Source: Kitasatospora sp. NBC_01250
Lineage (GTDB): Bacteria; Actinomycetota; Actinomycetes; Streptomycetales; Streptomycetaceae
Length of the DNA stretch: 64,000 nucleotides
Assembly (NCBI RefSeq): GCF_036226465.1
Contig: NZ_CP108476.1
Coordinates: 2,170,001-2,234,000 of the forward strand
Direction of reading: 5' to 3'
The notes below the pieces were generated by a model that searched no databases, was not told the origin of the DNA, and saw only the letters and a list, made by a program, of their open reading frames with translations. Positions 22,442 through 31,419 of this stretch are shown in pieces (the stretch's first letter is position 1; every line of letters starts with the position of its first letter). A program made the translations under genes and the position numbers.

Positions 22442-25257
22442 CGATCGGGTCCTTCCGATGGTGCGGGTACTGCGGGGCGTGGAGCGGCCGGCAGGGCCGC
22501 CGGTACGGGCGGGGCCGCCAGTGCGCGGCGGGCCTCCGGGGAGAGCGAACGGACCTCGACGGGCGAGGGCGCGGCGGGCAACGGTACAACGGAAAGCGGG
22601 GCCGCGGACGGCGATCCGGGCGCCGGTCCGGGCGGTGTGGCGGACACCGGCGCACCGGAGGGCGCACTCGACGGCGCGCCGCCTCGCGACCGCGTGGGCA
22701 GGCCCGACGGCACCGACGGCACCGTGCCGGGCGCGGCGTCCGCCCGCCCCCGGCTGAAGCCTCGCTGGAACGAACTGAAGGCGGCGCGGGCCTCCTCGGG
22801 CGACCGCTCCGGCATCGGCGGCTCGGCCGCACGGTGCGCCCCGCGCTCCGCCCGGCGGGCCGCCGCCTCCTTCAACTGCGGTGCGAGGCTGGCCTGCCGG
22901 ACCCGGCGCGGCAGCAGCCCACCGGCCGGCCGCTCGACCTCGACCTCGGGCTCTACAACTGACGCTCCGTCAACCATCGTGCTCGGCACCTGTCGCCGAT
23001 GCCGTCCGCCGCTCCTGCCCGGATCTCCACCACCCCCGCCGTCGGGCGCCGGGACCAGCACCGGCCCACCGGCCGCCCGCCGCCGCGGCAACCCGCCGGG
23101 AGTGCGGGCCGGTTCGGCACCGGCCGGCTGCGGCCCGGTGGCCGGCCGGTGGTTCGCCCCGCGGGTGCGCGCCTCGGCGCCCCGCCCCCCGGTGTCCCCG
23201 TGCCCCCTGCCCGCCTCGCCCAGGCGCGGCGACTCCGCCCGCGCCCCGCCGGCCACCGCCACCAGATCCCGCTGCCGCGGTGCCCCCTCGACCGCCCCGC
23301 CGGAACCGCCGACAGCCCCGGCACCCCCGGCACCGACACCAGCACCCCCGGCAACGCCTCCCGGCACCTCCGCCAACAGCTCCCTGGGTATCAGCACCAC
23401 CGCCGTGGTCCCCCCGTACGGCGAGGCCCGCAGGCTCACCCGGATCCCGTGCCGCCGCGCCAGCCGGCTGACCACGAAGAGCCCGAGCCGGTCGGTGTCG
23501 GTCAGGTCGAAGGCCTGCTCGACCTCCAGGCGCTGGTTGATCTCGGCCAGCGCCGCCTCGCTCAGCCCGAGCCCGCGGTCGTCGATCTCCAGCGCGAAAC
23601 CGTGCGCCACCACCTCGCCCTGCACCGTCACCTGGGTCTGCGGCGGCGAGAACACCGCGGCGTTCTCGACCAGTTCGGCGATCAGGTGGGTCACGTCGGC
23701 GACCGCGCTGCCGAGCAGCCCGGTGCCGGGGAACGGGCGCACGATCACCCGGGCGTAGTCCTCCACCTCGCCGACCGCCGCGCGCACCACATCGACCATC
23801 CGCACCGGCTTGCGCCAGGCCCGTCCGGGCGAGCCGCCGGAGAGGATGATCAGGCCCTCCGCGTGCCGCCGCATCCGGGTGGTCAGGTGGTCGAGCCGGA
23901 AGAGGTCCTCCAGCTCGGCCGGGTCCTCGGTGCGCCGCTCCATGGTGTCCAGCAGGGTCAGCTGCCGGTGCAGCAGGACCTGGCTGCGCCGGGCCAGGTT
24001 GACGAAGACCGCCGAGACCCCGCGCCGCAGTTCGGCCTGTTCGACCGCGGCCCGCACGGCGGTCCGCTGGACCAGGTTGAACGCCCGGCCGACCTGGCCG
24101 ATCTCGGCCGACCCGAAGTCGAGTTCGGGCGCCTCGGTGGCGACGTCCACCGGCTGTCCCTCGCGCAGCCGTTGCATCACCGAGGGCAGTCGGGCGGCGG
24201 CCAGGTCGTTGGCGGCGTTGCGCAGGCCGACCAGTTCGCGCACCATGCCGCGGCCGATCCGCAGCGAGACCAGCACCGTGACGACGATCGCCAACAGGCC
24301 GACCGCACCGGCGATCCCGCCGCGCCAGAGCAGCCCCATCGCGTACGAGTCGGCCCGGTCCGCCTGGACGCCGGCCAGCTTGCCGTTCTCCTGCGCGAGG
24401 TCACCGAGCACCCGGCCCGAGGTCTGCCGCCAGCTGTCCTCGCTGATGTTGCGCTGCGCGTCGCCGGGCGAGGCCGCGCTCTGGAACTCGCGCTCGTACA
24501 TGTCCAGCGCGCTCCAGTCCGAGGCGCCGCGCAACGCGGTGTAGTCGCTCTGGTCGGGCTGGTCCAACTCCTCGATGAAGACGGTGTAGAGGGCCTGCTG
24601 GTTGTGCATCGGGTCGAGCACGGCCTGGTACGCGGTGGAGTCCGGGGCGGCGGGGCCGAGCAGCCCCTGCATCGCCGAGTCCTCCTGCGCCAGGTACTCC
24701 CTGGCGCGGTTCAGCTGGATCAGGACCTCGCCCTGACGGGGCAGTTGGCCGGCCTGCTGGCTGACGAAGGAGGTGAAGAAGGAGAACGAGGGCTTGACCA
24801 GCTCGCTGTACTGCCCGATCGCGTACTCCCAGTTGATCGTCTGCTGCCCGACCTGGCCGCGGAGCTGGGTGAGTTGACCGGCCACCTTCAATACGTTCTG
24901 CAGCTGGGCCCGCTCGGCGCCGTTCAGTTTGCCCGCGGACGATCCGGACTCTTTCTGCTGCAGCAGTTGCAGGTCCTGATCGGTGGTCTTCTGCGCGGCG
25001 AGGTACTCGTTCTGCACGTCCTCGGCCTGCGGTCCGGCCAGCCGGACCACGGCCGCCGTGCGCTCCGCCTGCAGGTCGCGGGTGACCTGGTCGACCGGGG
25101 CCGCGAAGGCGCGGATGGCCGAGGCCACGTTCAGCTGGTTCCAGAAGTCGCTGGTGGTGACCAGGGTGGCGTAGGCCCACAGGCCGACCAGCGCCACGAT
25201 GGGCACGAGGAGCAGCGCGATGATCTTCGCGCGGATCGAGCTGCTTCGCAGACGCAT
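22438..25257 (-). CDS. cvnA: Conservon sensor histidine kinase-like protein, CvnA type
   Basis: A 939-residue membrane protein. A first helix (IIALLLVPIVALVGLWAYA), a long extracellular nitrate/nitrite-sensor-like helical domain (residues about 45-320) and a second helix near GLLAIVVTVLVSLRIG are followed by a HAMP-like segment. The HATPase core has LIAELVENAAVFSPPQTQVT (N box) and EIDDRGLGLSEAALAE (G box). The last 250 residues are Pro/Ala/Gly-rich and low complexity. It should sense an external signal and act on CvnB-D. The ATG at 25257 is chosen where the membrane helix begins; upstream in-frame codons lack coding bias. Confidence 0.9.
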   Translation of the reverse strand: MRLRSSSIRAKIIALLLVPIVALVGLWAYATLVTTSDFWNQLNVASAIRAFAAPVDQVTRDLQAERTAAVVRLAGPQAEDVQNEYLAAQKTTDQDLQLLQQKESGSSAGKLNGAERAQLQNVLKVAGQLTQLRGQVGQQTINWEYAIGQYSELVKPSFSFFTSFVSQQAGQLPRQGEVLIQLNRAREYLAQEDSAMQGLLGPAAPDSTAYQAVLDPMHNQQALYTVFIEELDQPDQSDYTALRGASDWSALDMYEREFQSAASPGDAQRNISEDSWRQTSGRVLGDLAQENGKLAGVQADRADSYAMGLLWRGGIAGAVGLLAIVVTVLVSLRIGRGMVRELVGLRNAANDLAAARLPSVMQRLREGQPVDVATEAPELDFGSAEIGQVGRAFNLVQRTAVRAAVEQAELRRGVSAVFVNLARRSQVLLHRQLTLLDTMERRTEDPAELEDLFRLDHLTTRMRRHAEGLIILSGGSPGRAWRKPVRMVDVVRAAVGEVEDYARVIVRPFPGTGLLGSAVADVTHLIAELVENAAVFSPPQTQVTVQGEVVAHGFALEIDDRGLGLSEAALAEINQRLEVEQAFDLTDTDRLGLFVVSRLARRHGIRVSLRASPYGGTTAVVLIPRELLAEVPGGVAGGAGVGAGGAGAVGGSGGAVEGAPRQRDLVAVAGGARAESPRLGEAGRGHGDTGGRGAEARTRGANHRPATGPQPAGAEPARTPGGLPRRRAAGGPVLVPAPDGGGGGDPGRSGGRHRRQVPSTMVDGASVVEPEVEVERPAGGLLPRRVRQASLAPQLKEAAARRAERGAHRAAEPPMPERSPEEARAAFSSFQRGFSRGRADAAPGTVPSVPSGLPTRSRGGAPSSAPSGAPVSATPPGPAPGSPSAAPLSVVPLPAAPSPVEVRSLSPEARRALAAPPVPAALPAAPRPAVPAPSEGPDR

Positions 25258-25309
25258 GAGGGCCCTCGGTCGGGTGTGCCCGGGTGGGAGTCTGCGCGAG
25301 CTTACTACT

Positions 25310-25350
25310 CGATCCTGACGTGTTCGACGCCTCTTCAGGATCGATCCTGA
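25310..25350. promoter_or_regulatory. Perfect 16-bp palindrome plus repeated half-site between cvnA and acyl-CoA ligase
   Basis: TCAGGATCGATCCTGA (25335-25350) is a perfect palindrome. A matching half, CGATCCTGA, occurs at 25310-25318, exactly 32 bases (about three helical turns) from the same half in the palindrome. It lies 53 bases before cvnA and 216 before the ligase gene in a 308-base divergent region. This is a likely operator for an unidentified regulator. Confidence 0.6.
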
Positions 25351-25565
25351 TCTGTTGTTGGCCCTTGTCTGATCCGCTGCTGAGCACCCCGGAAGCACTG
25401 GCACGAAATACCCCTGACGGTGACTTTCCAGTGGGGGAATCGCGCAACCCTGGGCAGCGCGGCGGCGATCCGCTACCGTCGCCAGTGAGCCCCCGGGAAG
25501 GTCACCAACGGTCTCCGGACGGGCCACGGAGCGTGGTCGTGGCGGGGCCGGAGAGGGCCAGGACG

Positions 25566-27395
25566 ATGCTGCGCGAGCTGAGCACCCCACCACTGGCGCC
25601 ACCCGCGCCCGGTGGGCTGGCCGACTCGGTCTACCAGAACGCCGAACTCGTCCCCGCGCTGGTCCAGTTCTCCCGCCGCTCGGGCGCGACCGCCCGCTGG
25701 ACCCCGGTCACCACCGCCACCTTCCGGGACGAAGTACTGGGCCTGGCCAAGGGCCTGCTCGCCCGCGGCATCCGGTTCGGCGACCGGGTCGCGGTGATGT
25801 CCCGGACCCGCTACGAGTGGACCCTGTTCGACTACGCGCTCTGGTCGATCGGCGCGATCCCGGTCCCGGTCTACCCGACGGCCGCCGCCGAGCAGGTGCG
25901 CTGGATCCTGGCCGAGACCGACGCGGTGGCCTGCGTGGTGGAGGACGAGGACCACGCGATGACGATCGGCGCGGTCTGCGACGCCCTGCCCAGGCTGTCC
26001 GGGATCTGGCAGCTGGACCAGGGCTGCGTGCGCACCCTCACCGCCGACGGCACCGGCGTGCCGGAGTCCCTGGTGCACCGTCAACGGGCCGCCGTCACCG
26101 CCGACTCCATCGCCACCGTGATCTACACCTCCGGCACCACCGGCCACCCCAAGGGCTGCCTGCTCACCCACGGCAACTTCAGCGCCGAGGCGGACAACGT
26201 GCTGGCGGGCTGGGACCCGGTCTTCAGCGACGGGTCGGATGAGCAGGCCGCCACCCTGCTCATCCTGCCGCTGGCCCACGTCTACGGACGGATGGTGCAG
26301 GTGGCGGCCGTGCGCGGCAGGATGCGCCTGGGCCATCTGGCCGAGCTCGGCGCCCGGCCGCTGCTGGAGGCGCTCGCCTCGTTCCGGCCCACCTTCCTGC
26401 AGGCCGTCCCCTACGTCTTCGAGAAGCTGTACGCCTCGGCGCGGCTGGCGGCCGAGACGGCCGGGCGCGGCGAGAACTTCGCCCAGGCCGCCGAGACGGC
26501 GATCCGCTGGGCGGAGGCGACCGAGCGGCGCGGCCTCGGGCACGGCCCGGGGCCCGGTGCCTCGCTGCGGATGCGGCACCTGGCCTACGACCGGCTGGTC
26601 TACCAGAAGCTGCGGGCGGCGCTGGGCGGGCGGGTGCGCAACATGATCTGCGGCGGCTCCACGCTCGGCCGCGACCTGGGCCTCTTCTTCGCCGGCGCCG
26701 GCATGACCATCTACGAGGGCTACGGGCTGACCGAGACCACCGCGGCGATCATCGCCAACCCGGTCGGGCGCCCCAAGTTCGGCACCGTGGGCCGGCCGAT
26801 CCCCGGCGCCGCGGTGGCGATCGCGGCGGACGGCGAGATCTGGGTGCGCGGTCCCGGGGTGTTCGGCGGCTACCTCAACCACCCGCGCTGCACCGCCGAG
26901 GCGCTGCACGAGGGCTGGCTGGCCACCGGCGACCTGGGCTCGCTGGACGAGGACGGGTACCTGAGCATCACCGGGCGCAAGAAGGAGCTGATCGTCACCA
27001 GCAGCGGCAAGAACCTGGCGCCCGCCGCCCTGGAGGAGCGGGTGCGGGCGCATCCGCTGGTCGCGCAGTGCCTGGTGGTGGGCGACAACCGCCCGTACGT
27101 GACGGCGCTGATCACGCTGGACGCCAGGGCCTTCGAGCACTGGCAGCTGTCGCGCCGCCGGGCCCCGGTGGACGGCTGGACGGCGCTGGCGGACGAGGAG
27201 CTGCACGCGGAGATCCAGCGCGCGGTGGCGGCCGCCAACACCGCGTTCTCCCGGGCCGAGTCGATCCGGGCCTTCCGCCTGCTGCCGGGCGAGTTCACCG
27301 TCGAGCAGGGGCTGCTGACCCCGTCGCTCAAACTGCGCCGCCAGGCCATCGCCCAGCGCTTCGCGGCGGACATCGAGGCGCTCTACCACGGGTGA
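25566..27395 (+). CDS. Long-chain fatty acid-CoA ligase (AMP-forming)
   Basis: A 609-residue ANL-superfamily enzyme. Motifs are the P-loop VIYTSGTTGHPKGCLLTHGN, a FAA1-type YVFEKLYASARLAAETAGRG insert, EGYGLTETTAAI, WLATGDLGSLDEDGYLSITG and the GRKKELIVTSSGKNLAPAAL hinge with its lysine. It activates a fatty acid with ATP and CoA. Length and inserts fit the long-chain FadD15-like group. The ATG is preceded by GGAGAGG at a slightly long distance. It is divergent from the conservon across a strong palindrome. Confidence 0.93.
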   Translation: MLRELSTPPLAPPAPGGLADSVYQNAELVPALVQFSRRSGATARWTPVTTATFRDEVLGLAKGLLARGIRFGDRVAVMSRTRYEWTLFDYALWSIGAIPVPVYPTAAAEQVRWILAETDAVACVVEDEDHAMTIGAVCDALPRLSGIWQLDQGCVRTLTADGTGVPESLVHRQRAAVTADSIATVIYTSGTTGHPKGCLLTHGNFSAEADNVLAGWDPVFSDGSDEQAATLLILPLAHVYGRMVQVAAVRGRMRLGHLAELGARPLLEALASFRPTFLQAVPYVFEKLYASARLAAETAGRGENFAQAAETAIRWAEATERRGLGHGPGPGASLRMRHLAYDRLVYQKLRAALGGRVRNMICGGSTLGRDLGLFFAGAGMTIYEGYGLTETTAAIIANPVGRPKFGTVGRPIPGAAVAIAADGEIWVRGPGVFGGYLNHPRCTAEALHEGWLATGDLGSLDEDGYLSITGRKKELIVTSSGKNLAPAALEERVRAHPLVAQCLVVGDNRPYVTALITLDARAFEHWQLSRRRAPVDGWTALADEELHAEIQRAVAAANTAFSRAESIRAFRLLPGEFTVEQGLLTPSLKLRRQAIAQRFAADIEALYHG

Positions 27396-27443
27396 CCGCA
27401 CGCTGAAGCAAGCCTTAAGCGGCCTTAATCCGGGATCCGGCTC

Positions 27444-27471
27444 TTGACCTGACAGTTGGTCTAGTCCACTT
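27444..27471 (+). promoter_or_regulatory. DasR-type operator (dre) with promoter candidate before the chitinase
   Basis: TGGTCTAGTCCA (27457-27468) matches the dre core TGGTCTAGACCA at 11 of 12 positions, within AGTTGGTCTAGTCCACTT. TTGACC (27444-27449) could be the -35 element, with the operator in the spacer. DasR is the GntR-family N-acetylglucosamine-responsive repressor of chitin genes in streptomycetes. Confidence 0.82.
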
Positions 27472-27585
27472 TATTGGGCACGGGTCTCTGCCGATCCGGT
27501 CGGCGACACCCGCGACACCCGCCTGCGCGCTCCCCCACGGCGTGCCGAGGCGGTCCCCCACTGCCCATGTCCTGGAGAGGTTCCG

Positions 27586-28920
27586 ATGGAACGCGCCCAG
27601 CTCCCCCCGGCCGCCGCCACCGCGGCGGCCCCGGCACCCCGGCACCGCCGGCGCCGCACCACCGCCCTGACCGGGCTGGCCACGCTCGGCCTGCTGGCCG
27701 GCACCTTCACCACCCTGGCCGGCGGCGGTTCGGCCCTCGCCTCCAGCACCGCACCGGCCGACAGCGGCGGCGCCCTGAGCAGCAACTGGTACGCCTCCGC
27801 GCCGTACCTGATGCCCGAGGACAACAGCGCGCCGGACGCCGGCACGGTGATGGACGCCACCGGCCAGAAGGCCTTCCAGCTCGCCTTCATCCTCGACTCC
27901 GGCGGCTGCACCCCCGCCTGGGGCGGCACCTCCTCGATCGACACCGACACCACCATCCCGGCCGTGATCCAGGAGATCCGGGCCAGGGGCGGCGACGTCT
28001 CGGTCTCCTTCGGCGGTTACGGCGGCAACAAGCTCGGCCAGGACTGCGGCACGCCGGAGGCCACCGCCGCCGCCGAGCAGAAGGTGATCACCAAGTACGG
28101 GCTGCACGCGATCGACTTCGACCTCGAGGAGCCGGAGTACGAGAACAGCGCGGCGATCCACAACGAGATCGGCGCGGCGAAGATCCTGCAGGCGAACAAC
28201 CCCGGGCTCTACATCTCGATCACCACCGCCGGGACCACCGCCGGCACCGGCTGGTTCGGCACCCAGATGCTGAACGAGGCCAAGTCGCAGGGCTTCACGC
28301 CCAACAACTACTCGATCATGCCCTTCGACGGCGGCTTCAACGGCGGCGCCGCCCAGGTCGCCGCGCTGACCGCGTTCAACGGCATCCTGCAGAACACCTT
28401 CGGCTGGAGCGCGGCCACCGCCTACGCCCACGAGGGCGTCTCGATGATGAACGGGCGCACCGACGCCGCCGAGTACTTCAGCCAGGCCGACTTCCAGACG
28501 GTGCTGAACTTCGCGACCACCAACGGGCTGGCCCGCTACACCTTCTGGTCGGTCAACCGGGACCGCCAGTGCACCCCGGTGGTCGACCCCGGCCTGTCCG
28601 GCTCCTGCTCCGGCGTGACCCAGAACCCCTGGGACTTCACCAAGTTCACCACCCAGTTCGCGGGCGCGACCCCGCCGGTGACGCCGCCCACCACCCCGCC
28701 GGTCACGCCGCCGGTGACCCCGCCGGTGACGCCCCCGGTCACCCCGCCCAGCTCCCCGGGCACCTGCACCGCGCCGGCCTGGAGCGCCAGTACCACGTAC
28801 GTGGCCGGCAACAAGGTCTCCTACAACGGGCACAACTACCACGCCAAGTGGTGGACGCTGAACGAGGTCCCCAGCGCCAGCGGCCAGTACGGCGTCTGGG
28901 CCGACGACGGCCCCTGCTGA
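27586..28920 (+). CDS. Secreted GH18-type chitinase with C-terminal CBM5/12
   Basis: The 444-residue precursor has an Arg-rich signal peptide (RHRRRR, then a hydrophobic stretch to about residue 52), so it may use the Tat or Sec route. The catalytic domain carries VSFGGYGG and the GH18 motif D177-F-D179-L-E181 (HAIDFDLEE). A Pro-Val-Thr-Pro repeat linker leads to a CBM5/12 chitin-binding module with TYVAGNKVSYNGHNYHAKWW. It hydrolyses chitin outside the cell. The dre site upstream implies release of repression by amino sugars. A strong hairpin follows the gene. Confidence 0.9.
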   Translation: MERAQLPPAAATAAAPAPRHRRRRTTALTGLATLGLLAGTFTTLAGGGSALASSTAPADSGGALSSNWYASAPYLMPEDNSAPDAGTVMDATGQKAFQLAFILDSGGCTPAWGGTSSIDTDTTIPAVIQEIRARGGDVSVSFGGYGGNKLGQDCGTPEATAAAEQKVITKYGLHAIDFDLEEPEYENSAAIHNEIGAAKILQANNPGLYISITTAGTTAGTGWFGTQMLNEAKSQGFTPNNYSIMPFDGGFNGGAAQVAALTAFNGILQNTFGWSAATAYAHEGVSMMNGRTDAAEYFSQADFQTVLNFATTNGLARYTFWSVNRDRQCTPVVDPGLSGSCSGVTQNPWDFTKFTTQFAGATPPVTPPTTPPVTPPVTPPVTPPVTPPSSPGTCTAPAWSASTTYVAGNKVSYNGHNYHAKWWTLNEVPSASGQYGVWADDGPC

Positions 28921-28942
28921 TCCCGCGCCGACGCACGGCGAA

Positions 28943-28973
28943 GCCGCACGGGTGCCTGGTGCACCCGTGCGGC
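28943..28973. terminator. Strong terminator hairpin after the chitinase
   Basis: A perfect 13-bp stem (GCCGCACGGGTGC and its complement) with loop CTGGT starts 22 bases after the chitinase stop. It lies between this gene and the convergent SGNH hydrolase, so it may serve both. Confidence 0.9.
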
Positions 28974-29006
28974 TGCTGCGCTATAGTGCTGACGAGGCGT
29001 CAGGAA

Positions 29007-29801
29007 TCAGACTGCGCCGGAGAAGACCGGCAGGTACCCCTGCGACTGACCGTCCGCCGTGGGGTGGTAGCTCTCGTCGATGGGCAGGGTGGTGCTGTGC
29101 AGCCACTCGTCGTCGCTGCAGATCTCGTGCCCGGTGAAGGCACTGCGCACGTCGGCGAAGGTGAACCCGGCATTGGCCGCCGCCTTGGCGATCACCCCGT
29201 CCAGTGCGTCGGCCGCCCCGTTGATGGCGGTCCGTGAGGTGTCGCTGATCCCGAACCAGCAACTGCCCGGCACTTCGTACAGGTGCGGGTAGCCGACCAC
29301 GACGACCTCGGCGCCGGGTGCCTTGGCTCTGATCGCCTGGTACAGGTTGCCGAGCTGGCCGGGCAGGGTGTTCTGGGCGTACGACTCGGCGGTGGCCACG
29401 GCGCTCTGACAGGCGCTGGTGCCGTCCAGCACGCAGGTCTCCATGGTGTTGGTGAAGCCGGCGTCGTTGCCGCCGATGGTGAGGCTGATCAGGGTGGTGC
29501 TGGAGTTGACCGCGGAGAGCTGGGTGTTGAGCACATCACCGGTCTTCGCCCCGGAGCAGGCGACGAAGCTGAAGCTGGCCGGACTGTTGGCGGCGTCCCA
29601 CAGTTCCGGGTAGGCGTCGTAGCTGCGGCTGCAGCTACCGCTGGAGCTGTCGTAGTTGCCGGCCCCCACGCCGGCCGAGTAGGAGTCGCCCAGGGCGACG
29701 TAGTTGACACCTGCGGCACTTGCCGGACCGGCGAAGAAAAGCGTGCCGGCAGCGAACAGCGACGCCACGGCAGCGCCGGAGACAACACGAACGGGGCGCA
29801 T
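29007..29801 (-). CDS. Secreted SGNH/GDSL-family hydrolase
   Basis: The 264-residue precursor has a Sec signal peptide ending ASA-AGVNYVALG. The SGNH blocks are present: GDSYSAGVGAG (Ser nucleophile), the Gly and Asn of ISLTIGGNDAGFTN, and the catalytic Asp-x-x-His in PIDESYHPTADG. Several cysteines suggest disulfides, as in Streptomyces lipases and esterases. It should hydrolyse esters outside the cell. GGAGG lies eight bases before the ATG. Confidence 0.92.
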   Translation of the reverse strand: MRPVRVVSGAAVASLFAAGTLFFAGPASAAGVNYVALGDSYSAGVGAGNYDSSSGSCSRSYDAYPELWDAANSPASFSFVACSGAKTGDVLNTQLSAVNSSTTLISLTIGGNDAGFTNTMETCVLDGTSACQSAVATAESYAQNTLPGQLGNLYQAIRAKAPGAEVVVVGYPHLYEVPGSCWFGISDTSRTAINGAADALDGVIAKAAANAGFTFADVRSAFTGHEICSDDEWLHSTTLPIDESYHPTADGQSQGYLPVFSGAV

Positions 29802-30037
29802 TGCACCTCCACGGGAGAGTGTTGGGGTTACTCCGTGGTACCAGTGGCGCCGGGTCTCGGGAAGTGCCCATGCCAAAGATGTTGACGGGAATTCTCACTG
29901 CACCAGCAGAAGTTGACCCAGATGTCAGCCGGCTGTCGCCTTCCTGGCGAATGGTCGCGAATGCACTGACGGGAGACTGACCGCCGGCTGAGTACCGGCT
30001 GGGAGCCCACTGGCGGCAGACGCCACGCCAATCCTCC

Positions 30038-30397
30038 TCAGTCGCAGACCACTTCCAGCTCGAAACCCTGACCGTCCACCAGGTGCACCGTCTCCCCGGT
30101 GTCCACCCGCAGCGTCCAGCCCGCCGCCAGCGCGGCACCGACGGCCGAGCGCGATCCGTACACGGCAAGGTGGTTGAGCCCGGCGCGCAGCCGGTCGTGC
30201 CCGCCGGGGCGCAGCGCCGGCGACTGTTCGATCACCAGATAGCTCTCGCCGAGTCGCCAACTGCGGCCGGCGGCCCAGCTCTGGAACGGGGTGCAACCGA
30301 GCGCGAGCAGCACCGGAGCCCACTGCTCGGCGGCCAACACCAGGTCGTCCACCCAGAGTTCGACGTGGTGGATGAGACGGCCGCTGGGCCCGGACAT
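30038..30397 (-). CDS. VOC (glyoxalase-like) family protein
   Basis: The 119-residue protein holds one vicinal-oxygen-chelate domain: IHHVELWVDDLVLAAEQWAP at the start and HLVDGQGFELEVVC at the end, with His and Glu residues at the usual metal-ligand places. It may be a small dioxygenase, isomerase or antibiotic-binding protein. The gene stands alone, with 236 bases before the SGNH start that hold only weak inverted repeats. The ATG follows GGGAGG. Confidence 0.8.
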   Translation of the reverse strand: MSGPSGRLIHHVELWVDDLVLAAEQWAPVLLALGCTPFQSWAAGRSWRLGESYLVIEQSPALRPGGHDRLRAGLNHLAVYGSRSAVGAALAAGWTLRVDTGETVHLVDGQGFELEVVCD

Positions 30398-30546
30398 GGG
30401 CACCTCCCTCGGGTCGCCACCGACCCTAGCCGACCGGCCCGCACGGCTCACCCGAAACGCGCACACCGCCCGCCCGGAACGCCCACAGGTGTGAGTACCG
30501 CGCCAGGACCGGCGCTCCCCGGCCGGGCCCCGAGCCCGTCCGGCTC

Positions 30547-31155
30547 TCAGCCGACCAGCGGGAAGACCTCGCACCCGGTCAGCGGCAGCTCCTCGATCAC
30601 CTCGTTCGCCGCCGCCGGCACCCCCAGCTGCGCCACCGCCGCGCGCACCGCCGCCCGGGCCTGCCGCAGACCGGGCGGGCCCCAGCCGAGCAGCTCCACC
30701 GCCAGGCCCGGCGCCACCAGCAGCCGCCGGTAGTGCCGCCCGGAGGCCGGATCGGGCTCGCTCGCCCCGACCGCGCGCAGCGCGGCGGCCATCCGCACCC
30801 GGGCGCACTCGTGGCCGCCGTTGGCCGAGCCGACCCGGTCGTAGAGGTAGCCCAGGTAGTGCGCGGGGCCGATCAGCGCCTGCGCCTCCTCGCCCGCCTC
30901 CCGGGCCAGTGCCGCCGCCGGATCGCCGCGGTCCTCGGGCTCCAGCGAACCGCCGGGCAGGCTGACGATCCCGTCCCTGGGGTTCACCAGCGTCAGCACC
31001 CGCCCGTCCGGTGCGAACAGCCAGCCCCAGGACTGCTTCACCGGCAGCCCCGGCGGCACCTCCTCGCCCGGCCGCCAGGGCCAGCCCGCCGCCGGGCGGC
31101 GCCGGATGCGGCCCAGCAGCTCGGCGATTTCCGCGCTGTACTCGATCCGCTGCAT
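30547..31155 (-). CDS. NUDIX hydrolase
   Basis: A 202-residue protein with a NUDIX box: GGSLEPEDRGDPAAALAREA followed by GEEA. The box matches the core (Gly, the REAGEE stretch) and contains two extra residues. FAPDGRVLTLVNPRDGIVSL precedes it. It should cleave a nucleoside diphosphate linked to another group. Start and stop are clean. It is divergent from sbcD with a 264-base gap that shows no further gene. Confidence 0.85.
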   Translation of the reverse strand: MQRIEYSAEIAELLGRIRRRPAAGWPWRPGEEVPPGLPVKQSWGWLFAPDGRVLTLVNPRDGIVSLPGGSLEPEDRGDPAAALAREAGEEAQALIGPAHYLGYLYDRVGSANGGHECARVRMAAALRAVGASEPDPASGRHYRRLLVAPGLAVELLGWGPPGLRQARAAVRAAVAQLGVPAAANEVIEELPLTGCEVFPLVG

Positions 31156-31419
31156 AGCTCTCCCTCCGGGGTCGGGCCCGCCGGGCCGGTGGTCGTGGTG
31201 CGCTGGCCGGCACCGGCGCGGGGATCAAGGGGCCGCGCGGGGTCCGACCTGTTGATCTTCCCCGAACAGGAGGTCGATGAACAGCCCTCACGCCCGCTTG
31301 GGGCACCTCCGCCCACCGCCTGTCCCAGGTCGCAGGGCGGGAGCGCCGGAACGCTCCCGGGACCAGTGTGCCGAAAGAGTGGCCGTGGTTTGTCGGCGCC
31401 GCCCGCTAGGGTCGACGGC

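Noticed and set aside
22999..25350. A 783-codon plus-strand frame across cvnA
   Set aside because: Composition artefact of high-GC antisense; the minus strand encodes a clear sensor kinase with N and G boxes.
28670..28755. Repetitive CCGCCGGTGAC-type units in the chitinase, considered as a CRISPR-like or minisatellite array
   Set aside because: They are codon-level repeats of a Pro-Val-Thr linker with no spacers.
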